This document shows, piece by piece, positions 25,475 to 34,090 of a DNA stretch of 64,000 bases; position 1 is the stretch's first letter; each line of letters begins with the position of its first letter. The stretch is from the NCBI RefSeq assembly GCF_004000885.1, contig NZ_BIMC01000024.1, positions 21,981-85,980 of the forward strand, read 5' to 3'. Source of the DNA: Paenibacillus glucanolyticus NBRC 15330. GTDB lineage: Bacteria; Bacillota; Bacilli; Paenibacillales; Paenibacillaceae. A model generated the notes under the pieces. That model worked only from the letters and a program-made list of their open reading frames with translations. It was not told the DNA's origin and did not search any database. The position numbers were made by a program, and so were the translations under genes.

Positions 25475-27121
25475 TTATTTCAGCCCCAGCTTTTCTTTGT
25501 TCGCTTTCATCTTCTCGTTGCGGACTTCGGTGATTTTATCCCAGTGGTTATCGTCCAGAAACTTTTTGTATTCGTTCAAAAGGCTATCGAATGCTGCATC
25601 ATCCTTCGAACGGATCATACTGACGAGAGTTGAGTTCCATTTCGTATTGATGGCTGTCAGGGAGCGTGCTTCCGGTGTTCCCTGGTCCGGGTTGATATTC
25701 TCCAAAATAAAGTGCGGTACCAGCTTCCCTTTGCCCCATTCCTGCATCTGCTTGATGGCATCCGGGAATGCATCCCCGCTCAGCGCTTTGTGGCGGTCAT
25801 GACCGAAGAACATGAATTCGCCCATACGGTAGTCCTTCTTGAACGTATCCGGATTGTTCATCTGAAGATCCTTCACCTCAGGAAGGAACTCTACCTTTCC
25901 ATCTGCATTCACCTGGTAGGTCTCGCCTTCAATCCCATAGTTCATCAGCATTTGTCCTTCTTCGCTTAGCAGGTACGTGAAGAGCTGAATGGATTTGGCA
26001 GGATCTGCATTCTCTTTCGTAATAAAGCTGATCATCCAGCCGGTGATACCGGATTGGTTCAGGGTCGGCGCATGTCCGACCGTGCTTTGCGGTCCGTCAA
26101 TCGCGATGTACTCACTGCCTTTGTTGTTGCTGTAGAAGCTCTGCAGGTTACCGCCCTGCTGCGGCGTGCCGTCCAGCATCATCGTTGCGTATTTGCCTGC
26201 TTTGACCTTCTCTTCAAAAGCTGTTCCGTCATCGGCAAAGCTGTCATCGCTGATCGCTCCGTCACGATATACGGTATTGAATGCCTTCACCCAAGTCAGA
26301 TAGTCTTCATCCAGGTTACGGTTATAGAAACCGCCGTTCTCGTCTTCCAGCGGCACGCCGATGAAATCCTGCAGGACGTCTCCAAGCGAGCCGGTACCTT
26401 CACCGATGGAGTTAAAGCCCAGTGGAATCAGAGCTGGGAACTGCTTCTTGATGTCCGCGAGAGCGGCCCGGAATTCTTCCGGCGTTCCCATAGCCGGCTT
26501 CCCTATAGCCTCATATACGTCCTTGCGGATAATAAATGCCGTTTTGGCAGGAATGTTACCGCTGTCATAATCTTCCTGCGTATTGGAATAGTTCGGATAT
26601 CCGTACGTTTTGCCGTCCTTCAACTGGAACCAGTTGATCGTATCCTGTGCTGCTACTGTATTGAAATAAGGATCATATTTCTCGGCAAGATCGTTTAACG
26701 GCAGCGCCCATGTGGCCGCCTTTTGCACAACCGGGGAGTTGGAGTCAAACGTTGTGATCAGATCCGGCATTTCTCCGCCTGCAAAAAACGTATTCAATTT
26801 GGTGTCGTCACCCGTAATGAATTTGATGTTGATGTTCAGATCTTCCTTGATTTTTTTAGTTACAACGTCCTTGCCAAAATCCGTGTTCCACCAGTCTGCA
26901 TTCACGTACCAAGTAAGCTCGGTTGCCTCCTCTTTTTTATCCAGCTGCCAAGCAGGGGTCTCTGCGTCCGGTGTATAGCGGTCCTCGATCGAAACCCAGT
27001 TTTCCTTCTTGGAGCCGGAATTGCCGCCAGATCCGCCGCATCCGCTTACAACCAATACAACAGCCATCAATGCGGTGATCAGCGTAAGTCCCTTCTTGCC
27101 AAAAGCTTTGTTCTTCAACAT
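25475..27121 (-). CDS. Oligosaccharide-binding lipoprotein (LplA type)
   Basis: A 548-residue solute-binding lipoprotein. A signal peptide ends in the lipobox LVVSGCGG (Cys about 28), followed by a Gly/Ser linker. The mature part begins WVSIEDRYTPDAETPAW and contains NADWWNTDFGKDVVTKKIKE and DLITTFDSNSPVVQKA, typical of the large LplA/YtcQ-like proteins of Paenibacillus. It captures sugar for the two permeases encoded upstream. No ATPase gene is nearby; transporters of this type usually share one MsmX-type ATPase encoded elsewhere. AGGGAGGGTTACAG precedes the ATG. Confidence 0.88.
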   Translation of the reverse strand: MLKNKAFGKKGLTLITALMAVVLVVSGCGGSGGNSGSKKENWVSIEDRYTPDAETPAWQLDKKEEATELTWYVNADWWNTDFGKDVVTKKIKEDLNINIKFITGDDTKLNTFFAGGEMPDLITTFDSNSPVVQKAATWALPLNDLAEKYDPYFNTVAAQDTINWFQLKDGKTYGYPNYSNTQEDYDSGNIPAKTAFIIRKDVYEAIGKPAMGTPEEFRAALADIKKQFPALIPLGFNSIGEGTGSLGDVLQDFIGVPLEDENGGFYNRNLDEDYLTWVKAFNTVYRDGAISDDSFADDGTAFEEKVKAGKYATMMLDGTPQQGGNLQSFYSNNKGSEYIAIDGPQSTVGHAPTLNQSGITGWMISFITKENADPAKSIQLFTYLLSEEGQMLMNYGIEGETYQVNADGKVEFLPEVKDLQMNNPDTFKKDYRMGEFMFFGHDRHKALSGDAFPDAIKQMQEWGKGKLVPHFILENINPDQGTPEARSLTAINTKWNSTLVSMIRSKDDAAFDSLLNEYKKFLDDNHWDKITEVRNEKMKANKEKLGLK

Positions 27122-27140
27122 CCTGTAACCCTCCCTTTAA

Positions 27141-27158
27141 ATAAAAGCGCTTTCTTAT
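27141..27158 (-). promoter_or_regulatory. cre-like or LacI-type site before binding-protein gene
   Basis: ATAAAAGCGCTTTCTTAT centres on the palindrome AAAGCGCTTT and differs from the CcpA cre consensus at two positions. It lies 20 bp before the binding-protein start, inside the operon. Confidence 0.4.
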
Positions 27159-27213
27159 TAGGCCCTAACCTGTACAGGTATGCTTCTGTTCCACTCCCCT
27201 AAGAGCAGCAGCT

Positions 27214-28098
27214 CTACTCTTTAACTGCCCCCAGCATCATGCCGGAGATAAAATATCTCTGTAATATTGGATACATCACAACAATTGGCAGCGTTGTCAC
27301 GACAATGGTTGCTAGTTGGACCCCTTTGGTGGTCGTCTGAATCGCAACCGAACCGATATTTTGCATCGATTGGGTCTGGGACTGCACAATTATCTCATAC
27401 AGCATCATCTGTAACGGATACAGCGATTGATCCGTGATGTACAACTTGGTGGTCATGAAATCATTCCACTGACCGACCCCGTTAAACAAGGCAATAGTCG
27501 CCATAGCTGGCATGGAGAGAGGAATGAAGATGCTCAGGAAAATTCTCCAGTCGCCCCCGCCGTCGATCTTCGCCGATTCCTCCAGCGAATCCGGTACGTT
27601 GCGGAAGAAGTTCATCAGAATAATAACATCGTAAAAACTCAACAGAGCGGGAATGATATAAACCCAAAAGCTGTTTAGCAGCCCCAAGTCCTTCATCAAC
27701 AGGTACGTCGGAATCATGCCGCCCGAGAAAAACATGGTGACGACACCCATCGACACATAGAATTTACGGCCGCGGACGTATTTTTTGCTCAAGCCATAAC
27801 CCACCATGGCACAGAAGAACACGTGCGTGATGACCCCGATTACGGTTTTGGCAACCGAGATGAAAAAGGCATTCCATATGTTGGCATCCCGGAACACGGC
27901 CTGATAATTCTCAAGCGAGAATTCCGTAGGCCAGAAGATGAACCCGCCCTCGGCCAGCGACCTGCCCGAGCTGAAGGATGAAACAACCACGTTCCACAGC
28001 GGAACGACAATGATGATGGTAAACGTAACCAGTAGAATGATATTGATCGTATCAAAGATCTTGCTGTCGAGATCCCCTTTTGCTGCTTTCAAATTCAC
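27214..28098 (-). CDS. Carbohydrate ABC transporter permease (LplC type)
   Basis: A 294-residue membrane protein with six helices. The EAA loop reads NVPDSLEESAKIDGGGDWRIFLSIFIPLS, and the C-terminus YFISGMMLGAVKE is the conserved ending of LplC/YtcP permeases. It pairs with the LplB-type permease 23 bp upstream. GGAGGTAATACG precedes the ATG. Confidence 0.9.
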   Translation of the reverse strand: MNLKAAKGDLDSKIFDTINIILLVTFTIIIVVPLWNVVVSSFSSGRSLAEGGFIFWPTEFSLENYQAVFRDANIWNAFFISVAKTVIGVITHVFFCAMVGYGLSKKYVRGRKFYVSMGVVTMFFSGGMIPTYLLMKDLGLLNSFWVYIIPALLSFYDVIILMNFFRNVPDSLEESAKIDGGGDWRIFLSIFIPLSMPAMATIALFNGVGQWNDFMTTKLYITDQSLYPLQMMLYEIIVQSQTQSMQNIGSVAIQTTTKGVQLATIVVTTLPIVVMYPILQRYFISGMMLGAVKE

Positions 28099-28121
28099 CG
28101 TATTACCTCCTTCTGCATGAC

Positions 28122-29111
28122 CTATAGAACGGATTGATTATCATTCAATTTACTGGTCACCTTATTAGCCGTAACGAGCAGAATGACAGATATGATGGAT
28201 ACACCCAAACCAACGGCGGTGGCATAAGAGAAATCGCCTTGCGTCATACCCATCCGGTATACGTACGAGTTAATGACTTCGGCCTTTTCCCGGTTCTGCG
28301 AATTCATGAGCACCAGGGTTTGATCCAGATTCGATCCCAATAAACCGCTTACAGTAAGGATCAAATTCAAGCTAATAATCATCTTCATGTTCGGCAGGGT
28401 GATGTTCCAGATTTGTCTCAGCCGACTCGCCCCATCAATTTTGGCAGCCTCGTAATAGGTAGGATCAATCTTGGCCATGATCGCCAAGTACAGAATCGTT
28501 CCCCACCCGGCTTCCTTCCATATATCCGATAACGTTGCGATCCACCAATACTTGCTCGGGTCGAGCAGAATATTTTGCGGCTGCGAGATTAACCCGAGAC
28601 TCAGCAAAATTTCGTTGAATAGGCCAGATGTCGAGAACCAGGTAATGAGCATGCCGCCCAATACGATCCAGGACAAGAAGTGAGGCAGATAGGAGACCGT
28701 TTGGACGAATTTCTTGAACCGCCCCATGCCCACCTCGTAAATCATAATGGCCAGAATGATCGGGATGACAAAACCGATCGCCAGCTTCAGGAAGCTGATG
28801 CCCAGCGTATTGACCACGGAATCCCAAAAATACTTATCAGATAAAATAATTTTGAAATTATCGAAGCCAACCCATGGAGCAGAATCCAGTGTATCGATCA
28901 CGGTGTAATTTTTAAAAGCAATGGTCAAACCGTAAATCGGAATGTAGCAAAAAATAAACATAAAAATAACGCCCGGAATAATCATCGACTGAAGCTCCCA
29001 TTGCCGCCTGAAATCAATGAAGAATTCCTTGATTCTCTGCCCCATCGGCTTCTTCCCGGTTGGCTGAACCGTACCCGTGCCAGTTGACTGAACTGCAGCT
29101 GTTTTGCTCAC
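28122..29111 (-). CDS. Carbohydrate ABC transporter permease (LplB type)
   Basis: A 329-residue permease with a Thr/Gly-rich cytoplasmic N-terminus, then six helices from LQSMIIPGVIFMFIFCYIPIYG. The EAA loop is TYYEAAKIDGASRLRQIWNITLPNM, and the C-terminus ends in LLVTANKVTSKLNDNQSVL as in LplB. It is the first gene of the transporter operon, and a LacI-type operator lies 47-64 bp upstream of its start. AGGAGGCTAAGCAG precedes the ATG. Confidence 0.9.
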   Translation of the reverse strand: MSKTAAVQSTGTGTVQPTGKKPMGQRIKEFFIDFRRQWELQSMIIPGVIFMFIFCYIPIYGLTIAFKNYTVIDTLDSAPWVGFDNFKIILSDKYFWDSVVNTLGISFLKLAIGFVIPIILAIMIYEVGMGRFKKFVQTVSYLPHFLSWIVLGGMLITWFSTSGLFNEILLSLGLISQPQNILLDPSKYWWIATLSDIWKEAGWGTILYLAIMAKIDPTYYEAAKIDGASRLRQIWNITLPNMKMIISLNLILTVSGLLGSNLDQTLVLMNSQNREKAEVINSYVYRMGMTQGDFSYATAVGLGVSIISVILLVTANKVTSKLNDNQSVL

Positions 29112-29157
29112 CTGCTTAGCCTCCTTTGATCATAAAATCGATATAATAATCAGCCTC

Positions 29158-29175
29158 AATAAAAACGTTTTTATT
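29158..29175 (-). promoter_or_regulatory. LacI-type operator before transporter operon
   Basis: AATAAAAACGTTTTTATT is a perfect 18-bp palindrome with the central CG of LacI-family operators. Its inner 16 bp are identical to the site before the lacI-type gene at 30287-30302, so one repressor should bind both. Confidence 0.85.
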
Positions 29176-29246
29176 TTTGGCGAAAAAATCACCATGATAT
29201 GATGATCATTTTAAAAAAACAGATACAAAAAATTCCGTTTCTTCAC

Positions 29247-30266
29247 TTAAACCGATTCGTTCCGATTCATCTTCACGTGACTGGAGCCGCGAACGACCAG
29301 CTCCCCCGGCAGTTTCTGAATCCTGCCCTTCTCTTTCTTCTGAATCATGCGAACCAGATGATCCACGACCAGAATGCCTTGTCTGGCAATCTGATTGCGT
29401 ACAGTCGAGAGAGGCGGGGTGAAATACTGCGCGATATCGATATCATCGAAGCCCACAACGCTGATATCCTGCGGAACCTCGTAACCAAGGGACTTCAGGG
29501 CCTTGATGCAGCCAATGGCACTCACATCGTTACCGGCAAGGAAAGCATCCGGCACTTTGCCGGGATGGAGATGAAGAAGCGATTTTACAGCAGAATAGGA
29601 GCCTTCCTCCTCAAAATAACCTTGCAGTATGTAGTCGCCATCGATCGGGAACTGGCACTCTCGCAGTGCAGCCAAATATCCCTCTTTGCGCTGAACGCTG
29701 TCAAACATCGTATCCACGCCGGAAATATACGCAATTTTCTTATGACCCAGGCTGATCAGGTATTTGGTTGCCTCATAACCGGCTACGTAAGAGTCGAATA
29801 TGATGCTGCCCATCGTCTCGTTCTGAACCTCACGGTCCAGGAATACAGCCTTAATCTTGTCTTTCTCCATGGCGGCGATGTCTTTATCGTCGATCTTCAG
29901 CTCTTCAAAGATAATAACGCCATCCACTCGGCCGCCCATAATATTGCTCATAATGACCTGCTTATCCTTCGTAACAAACACGTTCAATCCATAACCCAGA
30001 CGGTCACATTCACGTGACATCGACTCAACCAGTGTGTAGAAGTAAGGCCCTGACACGCTTGTTGTAAAGAAGCCCAGCATATTGGTCTTTCCCGACTTCA
30101 ACAGCTTCCCGTTCAGGTTCGGTACATAGTTTAGTCGCTCCGCCACCTTCAGCACATGTGATTTGGTCTCCGGGTTCAATACATCTACATCATTCAAAGC
30201 ATTGGAAACCGTAGAAATGGAAACTCCGGCTTCTCTTGCCACATCCTTAATCGTTACCTTACCCAT
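29247..30266 (-). CDS. LacI family repressor
   Basis: A 339-residue repressor. The N-terminal headpiece VTIKDVAREAGVSISTVSNALND (3-25) and hinge helix KVAERLNYVPN precede a sugar-binding core with FFTTSVSGPYFYTLVESM and the dimer-interface VVGFDDIDIAQYFTPPLSTV. ATG 30266 is chosen because AAAGGAAG lies nine bases upstream. Identical palindromes before this gene and before the transporter operon show autoregulation and control of the lplBCA-GH30 genes. The inducer is presumably a sugar brought in by that transporter. Confidence 0.92.
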   Translation of the reverse strand: MGKVTIKDVAREAGVSISTVSNALNDVDVLNPETKSHVLKVAERLNYVPNLNGKLLKSGKTNMLGFFTTSVSGPYFYTLVESMSRECDRLGYGLNVFVTKDKQVIMSNIMGGRVDGVIIFEELKIDDKDIAAMEKDKIKAVFLDREVQNETMGSIIFDSYVAGYEATKYLISLGHKKIAYISGVDTMFDSVQRKEGYLAALRECQFPIDGDYILQGYFEEEGSYSAVKSLLHLHPGKVPDAFLAGNDVSAIGCIKALKSLGYEVPQDISVVGFDDIDIAQYFTPPLSTVRNQIARQGILVVDHLVRMIQKKEKGRIQKLPGELVVRGSSHVKMNRNESV

Positions 30267-30286
30267 ATAACTATTCTTCCTTTGCG

Positions 30287-30302
30287 ATAAAAACGTTTTT
30301 AT
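30287..30302 (-). promoter_or_regulatory. LacI-type operator before repressor gene
   Basis: ATAAAAACGTTTTTAT, a perfect 16-bp palindrome, lies 20 bp before the repressor start and matches the core of 29158-29175. The remaining 300 bp up to the next gene are AT-rich and show no gene. Confidence 0.85.
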
Positions 30303-30599
30303 GTACATAAGTTACCATACATATGAGGTGAACACAATGCTTTTTTTCGACGACTGCAGAGATTTTTACTTAGAGCCATATAGTTTATCGAAAAAAATCC
30401 CTTGAGCTTAAATGTTTATGTGAATATTGGCATTTGGATTAATTGGAATCCAAGTGTAAAAGGGGGGAATACAAAGCTAAAACTTTGACGTCTGTGTATA
30501 TTTTTTTGAAAAATATAGTAAATCAGTATAACTAATCCTCTGCTGGCAGCGTTCTTATATATGTAATAAGTACTTTTTACGGAAAAAGGAGGCGTTTTT

Positions 30600-31088
30600 A
30601 TGGGAATCAAAAAAAAAATAATTATAGGTGCATTAGCTGTTAGTGCTCTATTTACAGGGAGTTTAGCAGCATTTGCAGGATATGATAGTAGATTTTATTA
30701 TCCAAAAAGCACCTATGATGCAATTGTAAAAACAGCAGATAATTATAGCTATCTTGCAGCTGCTACGGGATCATACAATTGTTTAGCTTACGTTAAAGGA
30801 TATACAGATATATGGCTTTGGCCATGGGGAACTAGTAACCCTACACTTTCACAGATGGATTTATACATGAATCAAGATGGTTATCTTGCTTATAGCTATT
30901 CGCAAGGATCTAGCGGTACTAAAATTATTGCATATGGCACCTCCACAAATAACATAACACATGTCGCTAAGCCAGCAGATAATAATTACTCCAACGCCAA
31001 GTGGGGACAATTGGAAAGATTACAATCCCTAGGCTGGGATCCATACAGTAGTTCTTCTTACGGAAGTGCTCTCAGAATATATAAATAA
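30600..31088 (+). CDS. Exported protein with NCLAY-type domain
   Basis: A 162-residue protein, mature size about 136. The signal peptide (MGIKKKIIIGALAVSALFTG, cleavage near AAFAG at 26) leads to a domain with SYNCLAYVKGYTDIWLWPWG (C61), then a glycine-rich turn, KIIAYG and a histidine in NITHVAKPADN (H121), then KWGQLERLQ. Cys before a helix and His on a later strand is the order seen in papain-like/NlpC folds, and the NCLAY.G...WPWG pattern recalls uncharacterised bacterial DUF7689-like domains. I do not recognise a named function. The gene is strikingly AT-rich. AAAAAGGAGGCG precedes the ATG. Confidence 0.7.
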   Translation: MGIKKKIIIGALAVSALFTGSLAAFAGYDSRFYYPKSTYDAIVKTADNYSYLAAATGSYNCLAYVKGYTDIWLWPWGTSNPTLSQMDLYMNQDGYLAYSYSQGSSGTKIIAYGTSTNNITHVAKPADNNYSNAKWGQLERLQSLGWDPYSSSSYGSALRIYK

Positions 31089-31107
31089 AATTCCGAGGTG
31101 AAGAAAT

Positions 31108-31794
31108 ATGTTTAAATCAAAAAAAGTGTTAATATTATTATCGATCATGTTCATCATTGGTTTTGCTACCACTTCAGTATATAATTTAGTCGCTCAAGCG
31201 TCAGTAGAGGAAAAAATGACGAACTCCATTATTAAAATTCAAAAACAGATAGAACTGGAAATACAAAATCATTCTACCTTAGCAGCGAGCAGCAACCCTT
31301 ACGATTACGTGAATAACATCAAAGAAGTTGAGAACATTGTTGATTTAGGGTACAGGGCATTGCCTTATATTGAACAGAATATTGATGAGAGCGAAGGCAG
31401 TGGTCTTATGGATTACATTTTAGCTATTGCTGCTGAAAAGATAGCTAAAGTGGATCTTAAGAAAAACTCAAAGACATTCTGGGATACTGGTAATGCATTT
31501 TCACAACAGTGGAAAAAGCAGCTTCAGCAAACTCCACAAGAAGTTAATCATATCGCTAATTCAAACCTCTCAGTTGATGAGAAAATCAAGTCATTAGAGA
31601 CTCTTGGCATACCTGCCATTCCATTCATAATAGAGAAAGTTAAAGAAGGCAATAACGAGTTATTCCCTGCAATACCACTCATTTTAGGAGAAGAAAATAC
31701 AATTCAATCATCTCAGCCAGGGGATGAAGCAGTATGGATTAAGGACAACGAAACAAAATTTGAAGACTTAAAGGCATACGTCCTATCGAAATAA
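31108..31794 (+). CDS. Exported or membrane-anchored protein of unknown function
   Basis: A 228-residue protein with one N-terminal hydrophobic segment (VLILLSIMFIIGFATTSVYN) and a helical exterior. Two similar stretches, DLGYRALPYIEQNIDESEGSG and TLGIPAIPFIIEKVKEGNNE, look like HEAT-type repeats. It follows the NCLAY-type gene by 19 bp with GAGGTGAAGAAAT before the ATG, so the two are an operon. It shares the low GC of its partner. A paired enzyme/inhibitor or cell-surface role is possible but only a guess. Confidence 0.65.
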   Translation: MFKSKKVLILLSIMFIIGFATTSVYNLVAQASVEEKMTNSIIKIQKQIELEIQNHSTLAASSNPYDYVNNIKEVENIVDLGYRALPYIEQNIDESEGSGLMDYILAIAAEKIAKVDLKKNSKTFWDTGNAFSQQWKKQLQQTPQEVNHIANSNLSVDEKIKSLETLGIPAIPFIIEKVKEGNNELFPAIPLILGEENTIQSSQPGDEAVWIKDNETKFEDLKAYVLSK

Positions 31795-31805
31795 AACAAA
31801 AAATA

Positions 31806-31850
31806 ATACAGCCATGAACACGGGGCTCCCCTATTCATGGCTGTATTTAG
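31806..31850. terminator. Terminator between convergent operons
   Basis: ATACAGCCATGAA and TTCATGGCTGTAT form a perfect 13-bp stem. A- and T-rich flanks on both sides let it serve the AT-rich pair and the minus-strand helicase operon. Confidence 0.8.
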
Positions 31851-31897
31851 TATAAAACAAATTCATGCTAAATCATTACGTCTGTCACGCAAGCCTT

Positions 31898-34090
31898 TCA
31901 GAACATTGCCATCCCCAGCGCCTCAGCCAGTCCCTCCAGATCCAGTCCGTCGGCGGCAAAAGCGGTGCGGACAAGCTTCGGCGGAACAAACTCGTCATAT
32001 TTGCCGAGATACGGCGCCTCATCCGGGCCCAGAAGCGCCCCGGCATCCTCGCAATCCGTCAGCTCCTTGCGGATTTCCTCCATCAGCGTCACGTTATCCA
32101 CCTTGCCCGCGACAACCATGTAATACGGCTCCATCGGCACGATGGAGCGAAGGGCCAGCCGCTCCGACAGATTATGCTTCAGCAATCGCTCCAGTGTCCG
32201 GAACTGCTTGCTCCCTGCCCAAGGCAGAATGAACAGGGAATCGCCCCCCGCCGGAATGACCACCTGCTTCAGCAGTCCGCTCTCCCGGGCAAGCCGGCGA
32301 GCCCGCTCCAGGCGGTTTACCGCACCCGGTGCCAGGTACGGATAGATGGTGCTGTCCGCCAGCACCTCCCGCATCTTCTGCACCACGCGGGTATGCACAT
32401 CGCCGCCTGCGCCAAGCCACAACGTATCGACCTTGCCCTTGGCCGATTTTACGTACAGTGCCTTATGCTTCGTATCGACTTCCTCCACCTTCCACAGCAT
32501 ACCTGCCAGCGAGAAGCAATAGCCGGGCGGAGGTACCGTCGTAATCGATCCGATTTCTTCCGACCCGTTATAGACGACATGCTCTTCATCGTCTTTAAAC
32601 ACCGCATAGAAGCGGTAGTTGTTGACGATTTTCTCTCCGCCAAGACCGATGATGAGACTGCCTTCTTCCGTACGCTGGATATGGTCCGTCTGGAGCAAAT
32701 ACTGCAAGAACTCCTTGTACTCCTCCGGCTCGATGCCGCGGAAGGCCGGGAGCGTCAGCACCGCTCGCGCCAGATCCGGCGGCTCGGCCTCCCCCATGCT
32801 CTTAAGCGTGCTCATCGTCTGATGGTAGAGCACGCCCACCGGTTTCTTCCGCAAGGCCAGCGGTTCGACCCACTTCTCGCGAATATACAGCTCAATGACG
32901 GCAATGGCCCGAAGCAGCATCCATGGCATGCGTGCAGGCAGCATGGCCTCCTCGTCCTCATCCTCCGGACAGAGGAACATCATCTCGGAGGCTTGATCCC
33001 CGCGCCGGCCGGAGCGGCCGAGCCGCTGAACGAAGCTGGAGCAGCTGTACGGCGCGCCCAGTTGGATGACCCGCTCGAGCTCGCCGAGATCAATGCCGAG
33101 CTCGAGCGTCAGGGTGGCCGCGGCAACCGCTGGCCCCGAACCTTCGCGGAGCGCGGCCTCGGCTTCCTCGCGCAGCATGGCCGAGATGCTTCCATGGTGC
33201 ACATGGAAGACATCCCGCTGCTCGCGCTTGGCCGCAATCCGCCGCAGCTCAAGCGTAGTCAGCTCGGCATCCGAGCGGCTGTTGGTAAAGACCAGCGCTT
33301 TTTTCAGATGGGTGCTGTCGTATACAAAATCGTAGTAGGCTTTGCGGGCAAGCGCGAGCTGCTCCGCCTGCTTCTCGTCCCGTGCATCGGGGAAGGAGAA
33401 ATGCTCGACCGACAGCCGCAGCTTGCGTCCTCCTTGCGGCGAAACGACCTCGACCGCATTCTTCGTGCCTGCGCCCAGCCAGCTGGCTGCGGTCTCATAA
33501 TCGCTAAGCGTTGCCGACAGCCCGATGCGGCGAGGCGAGCAGGAAGCCATCCGCTCGATCCGGGTCAGCTGACTCAGCACCTGAATGCCCCGATCGGCCC
33601 CCATGAAGGCGTGCACCTCATCAATAATTACGTACCGCAAATCCTGGAACAACGCCGGAATGGCATTCGGCCGGTTCATAAGCAGCCCCTCCAGCGATTC
33701 CGGCGTAATCTGCAGCACGCCGCAAGGTTTCTGCATCAGCTTGGTTTTCTCGGCTTGGGACACATCGCCATGCCAATGCCACACCGGCACCTGACCCTCC
33801 TTCAACAAGTCGGTGATGCGTTCAAACTGGTCGTTAATCAGTGCCTTCAGCGGCCCGATATACAGAATGCCTACCGAACTGGAAGGCTCATTGTACAGCT
33901 CCGTCAGCGCCGGGAAGAACGCGGCCTCGGTCTTGCCCGATGCGGTACCGGAAGCGATCAGCAGATGGTTCGGCGTATCGAACAGGACGCGGCAGGCTTC
34001 CACCTGCGCTTCGCGGAGCGTGTCCCATCTCTTTTTATAGATAAATTCCTGAATGAACGGGGCCAGCCTGGTAAAAGGGTTCGCACTCAT
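31898..34090 (-). CDS. Lhr/BrxHI-like superfamily 2 helicase
   Basis: A 730-residue DEAD/DEAH helicase. Motif I is GTASGKTE (48-55), motif II is DEVH (157-160), motif III is SAT (192-194) and motif VI is QRLGRSGRRG (355-364). The 330-residue C-terminal part, with IAVIELYIREKWVEPL and an OB- or WH-like region, resembles Lhr-type helicases, including the BrxHI helicase of type 2 BREX. It should unwind or translocate on nucleic acid. The start overlaps the stop of the ATPase gene by four bases, so synthesis is coupled. It is the last gene of a three-gene operon with a BrxD-like ATPase and a TerB protein. The family overlaps DNA-repair helicases, so defence is not the only option. Confidence 0.85.
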   Translation of the reverse strand: MSANPFTRLAPFIQEFIYKKRWDTLREAQVEACRVLFDTPNHLLIASGTASGKTEAAFFPALTELYNEPSSSVGILYIGPLKALINDQFERITDLLKEGQVPVWHWHGDVSQAEKTKLMQKPCGVLQITPESLEGLLMNRPNAIPALFQDLRYVIIDEVHAFMGADRGIQVLSQLTRIERMASCSPRRIGLSATLSDYETAASWLGAGTKNAVEVVSPQGGRKLRLSVEHFSFPDARDEKQAEQLALARKAYYDFVYDSTHLKKALVFTNSRSDAELTTLELRRIAAKREQRDVFHVHHGSISAMLREEAEAALREGSGPAVAAATLTLELGIDLGELERVIQLGAPYSCSSFVQRLGRSGRRGDQASEMMFLCPEDEDEEAMLPARMPWMLLRAIAVIELYIREKWVEPLALRKKPVGVLYHQTMSTLKSMGEAEPPDLARAVLTLPAFRGIEPEEYKEFLQYLLQTDHIQRTEEGSLIIGLGGEKIVNNYRFYAVFKDDEEHVVYNGSEEIGSITTVPPPGYCFSLAGMLWKVEEVDTKHKALYVKSAKGKVDTLWLGAGGDVHTRVVQKMREVLADSTIYPYLAPGAVNRLERARRLARESGLLKQVVIPAGGDSLFILPWAGSKQFRTLERLLKHNLSERLALRSIVPMEPYYMVVAGKVDNVTLMEEIRKELTDCEDAGALLGPDEAPYLGKYDEFVPPKLVRTAFAADGLDLEGLAEALGMAMF

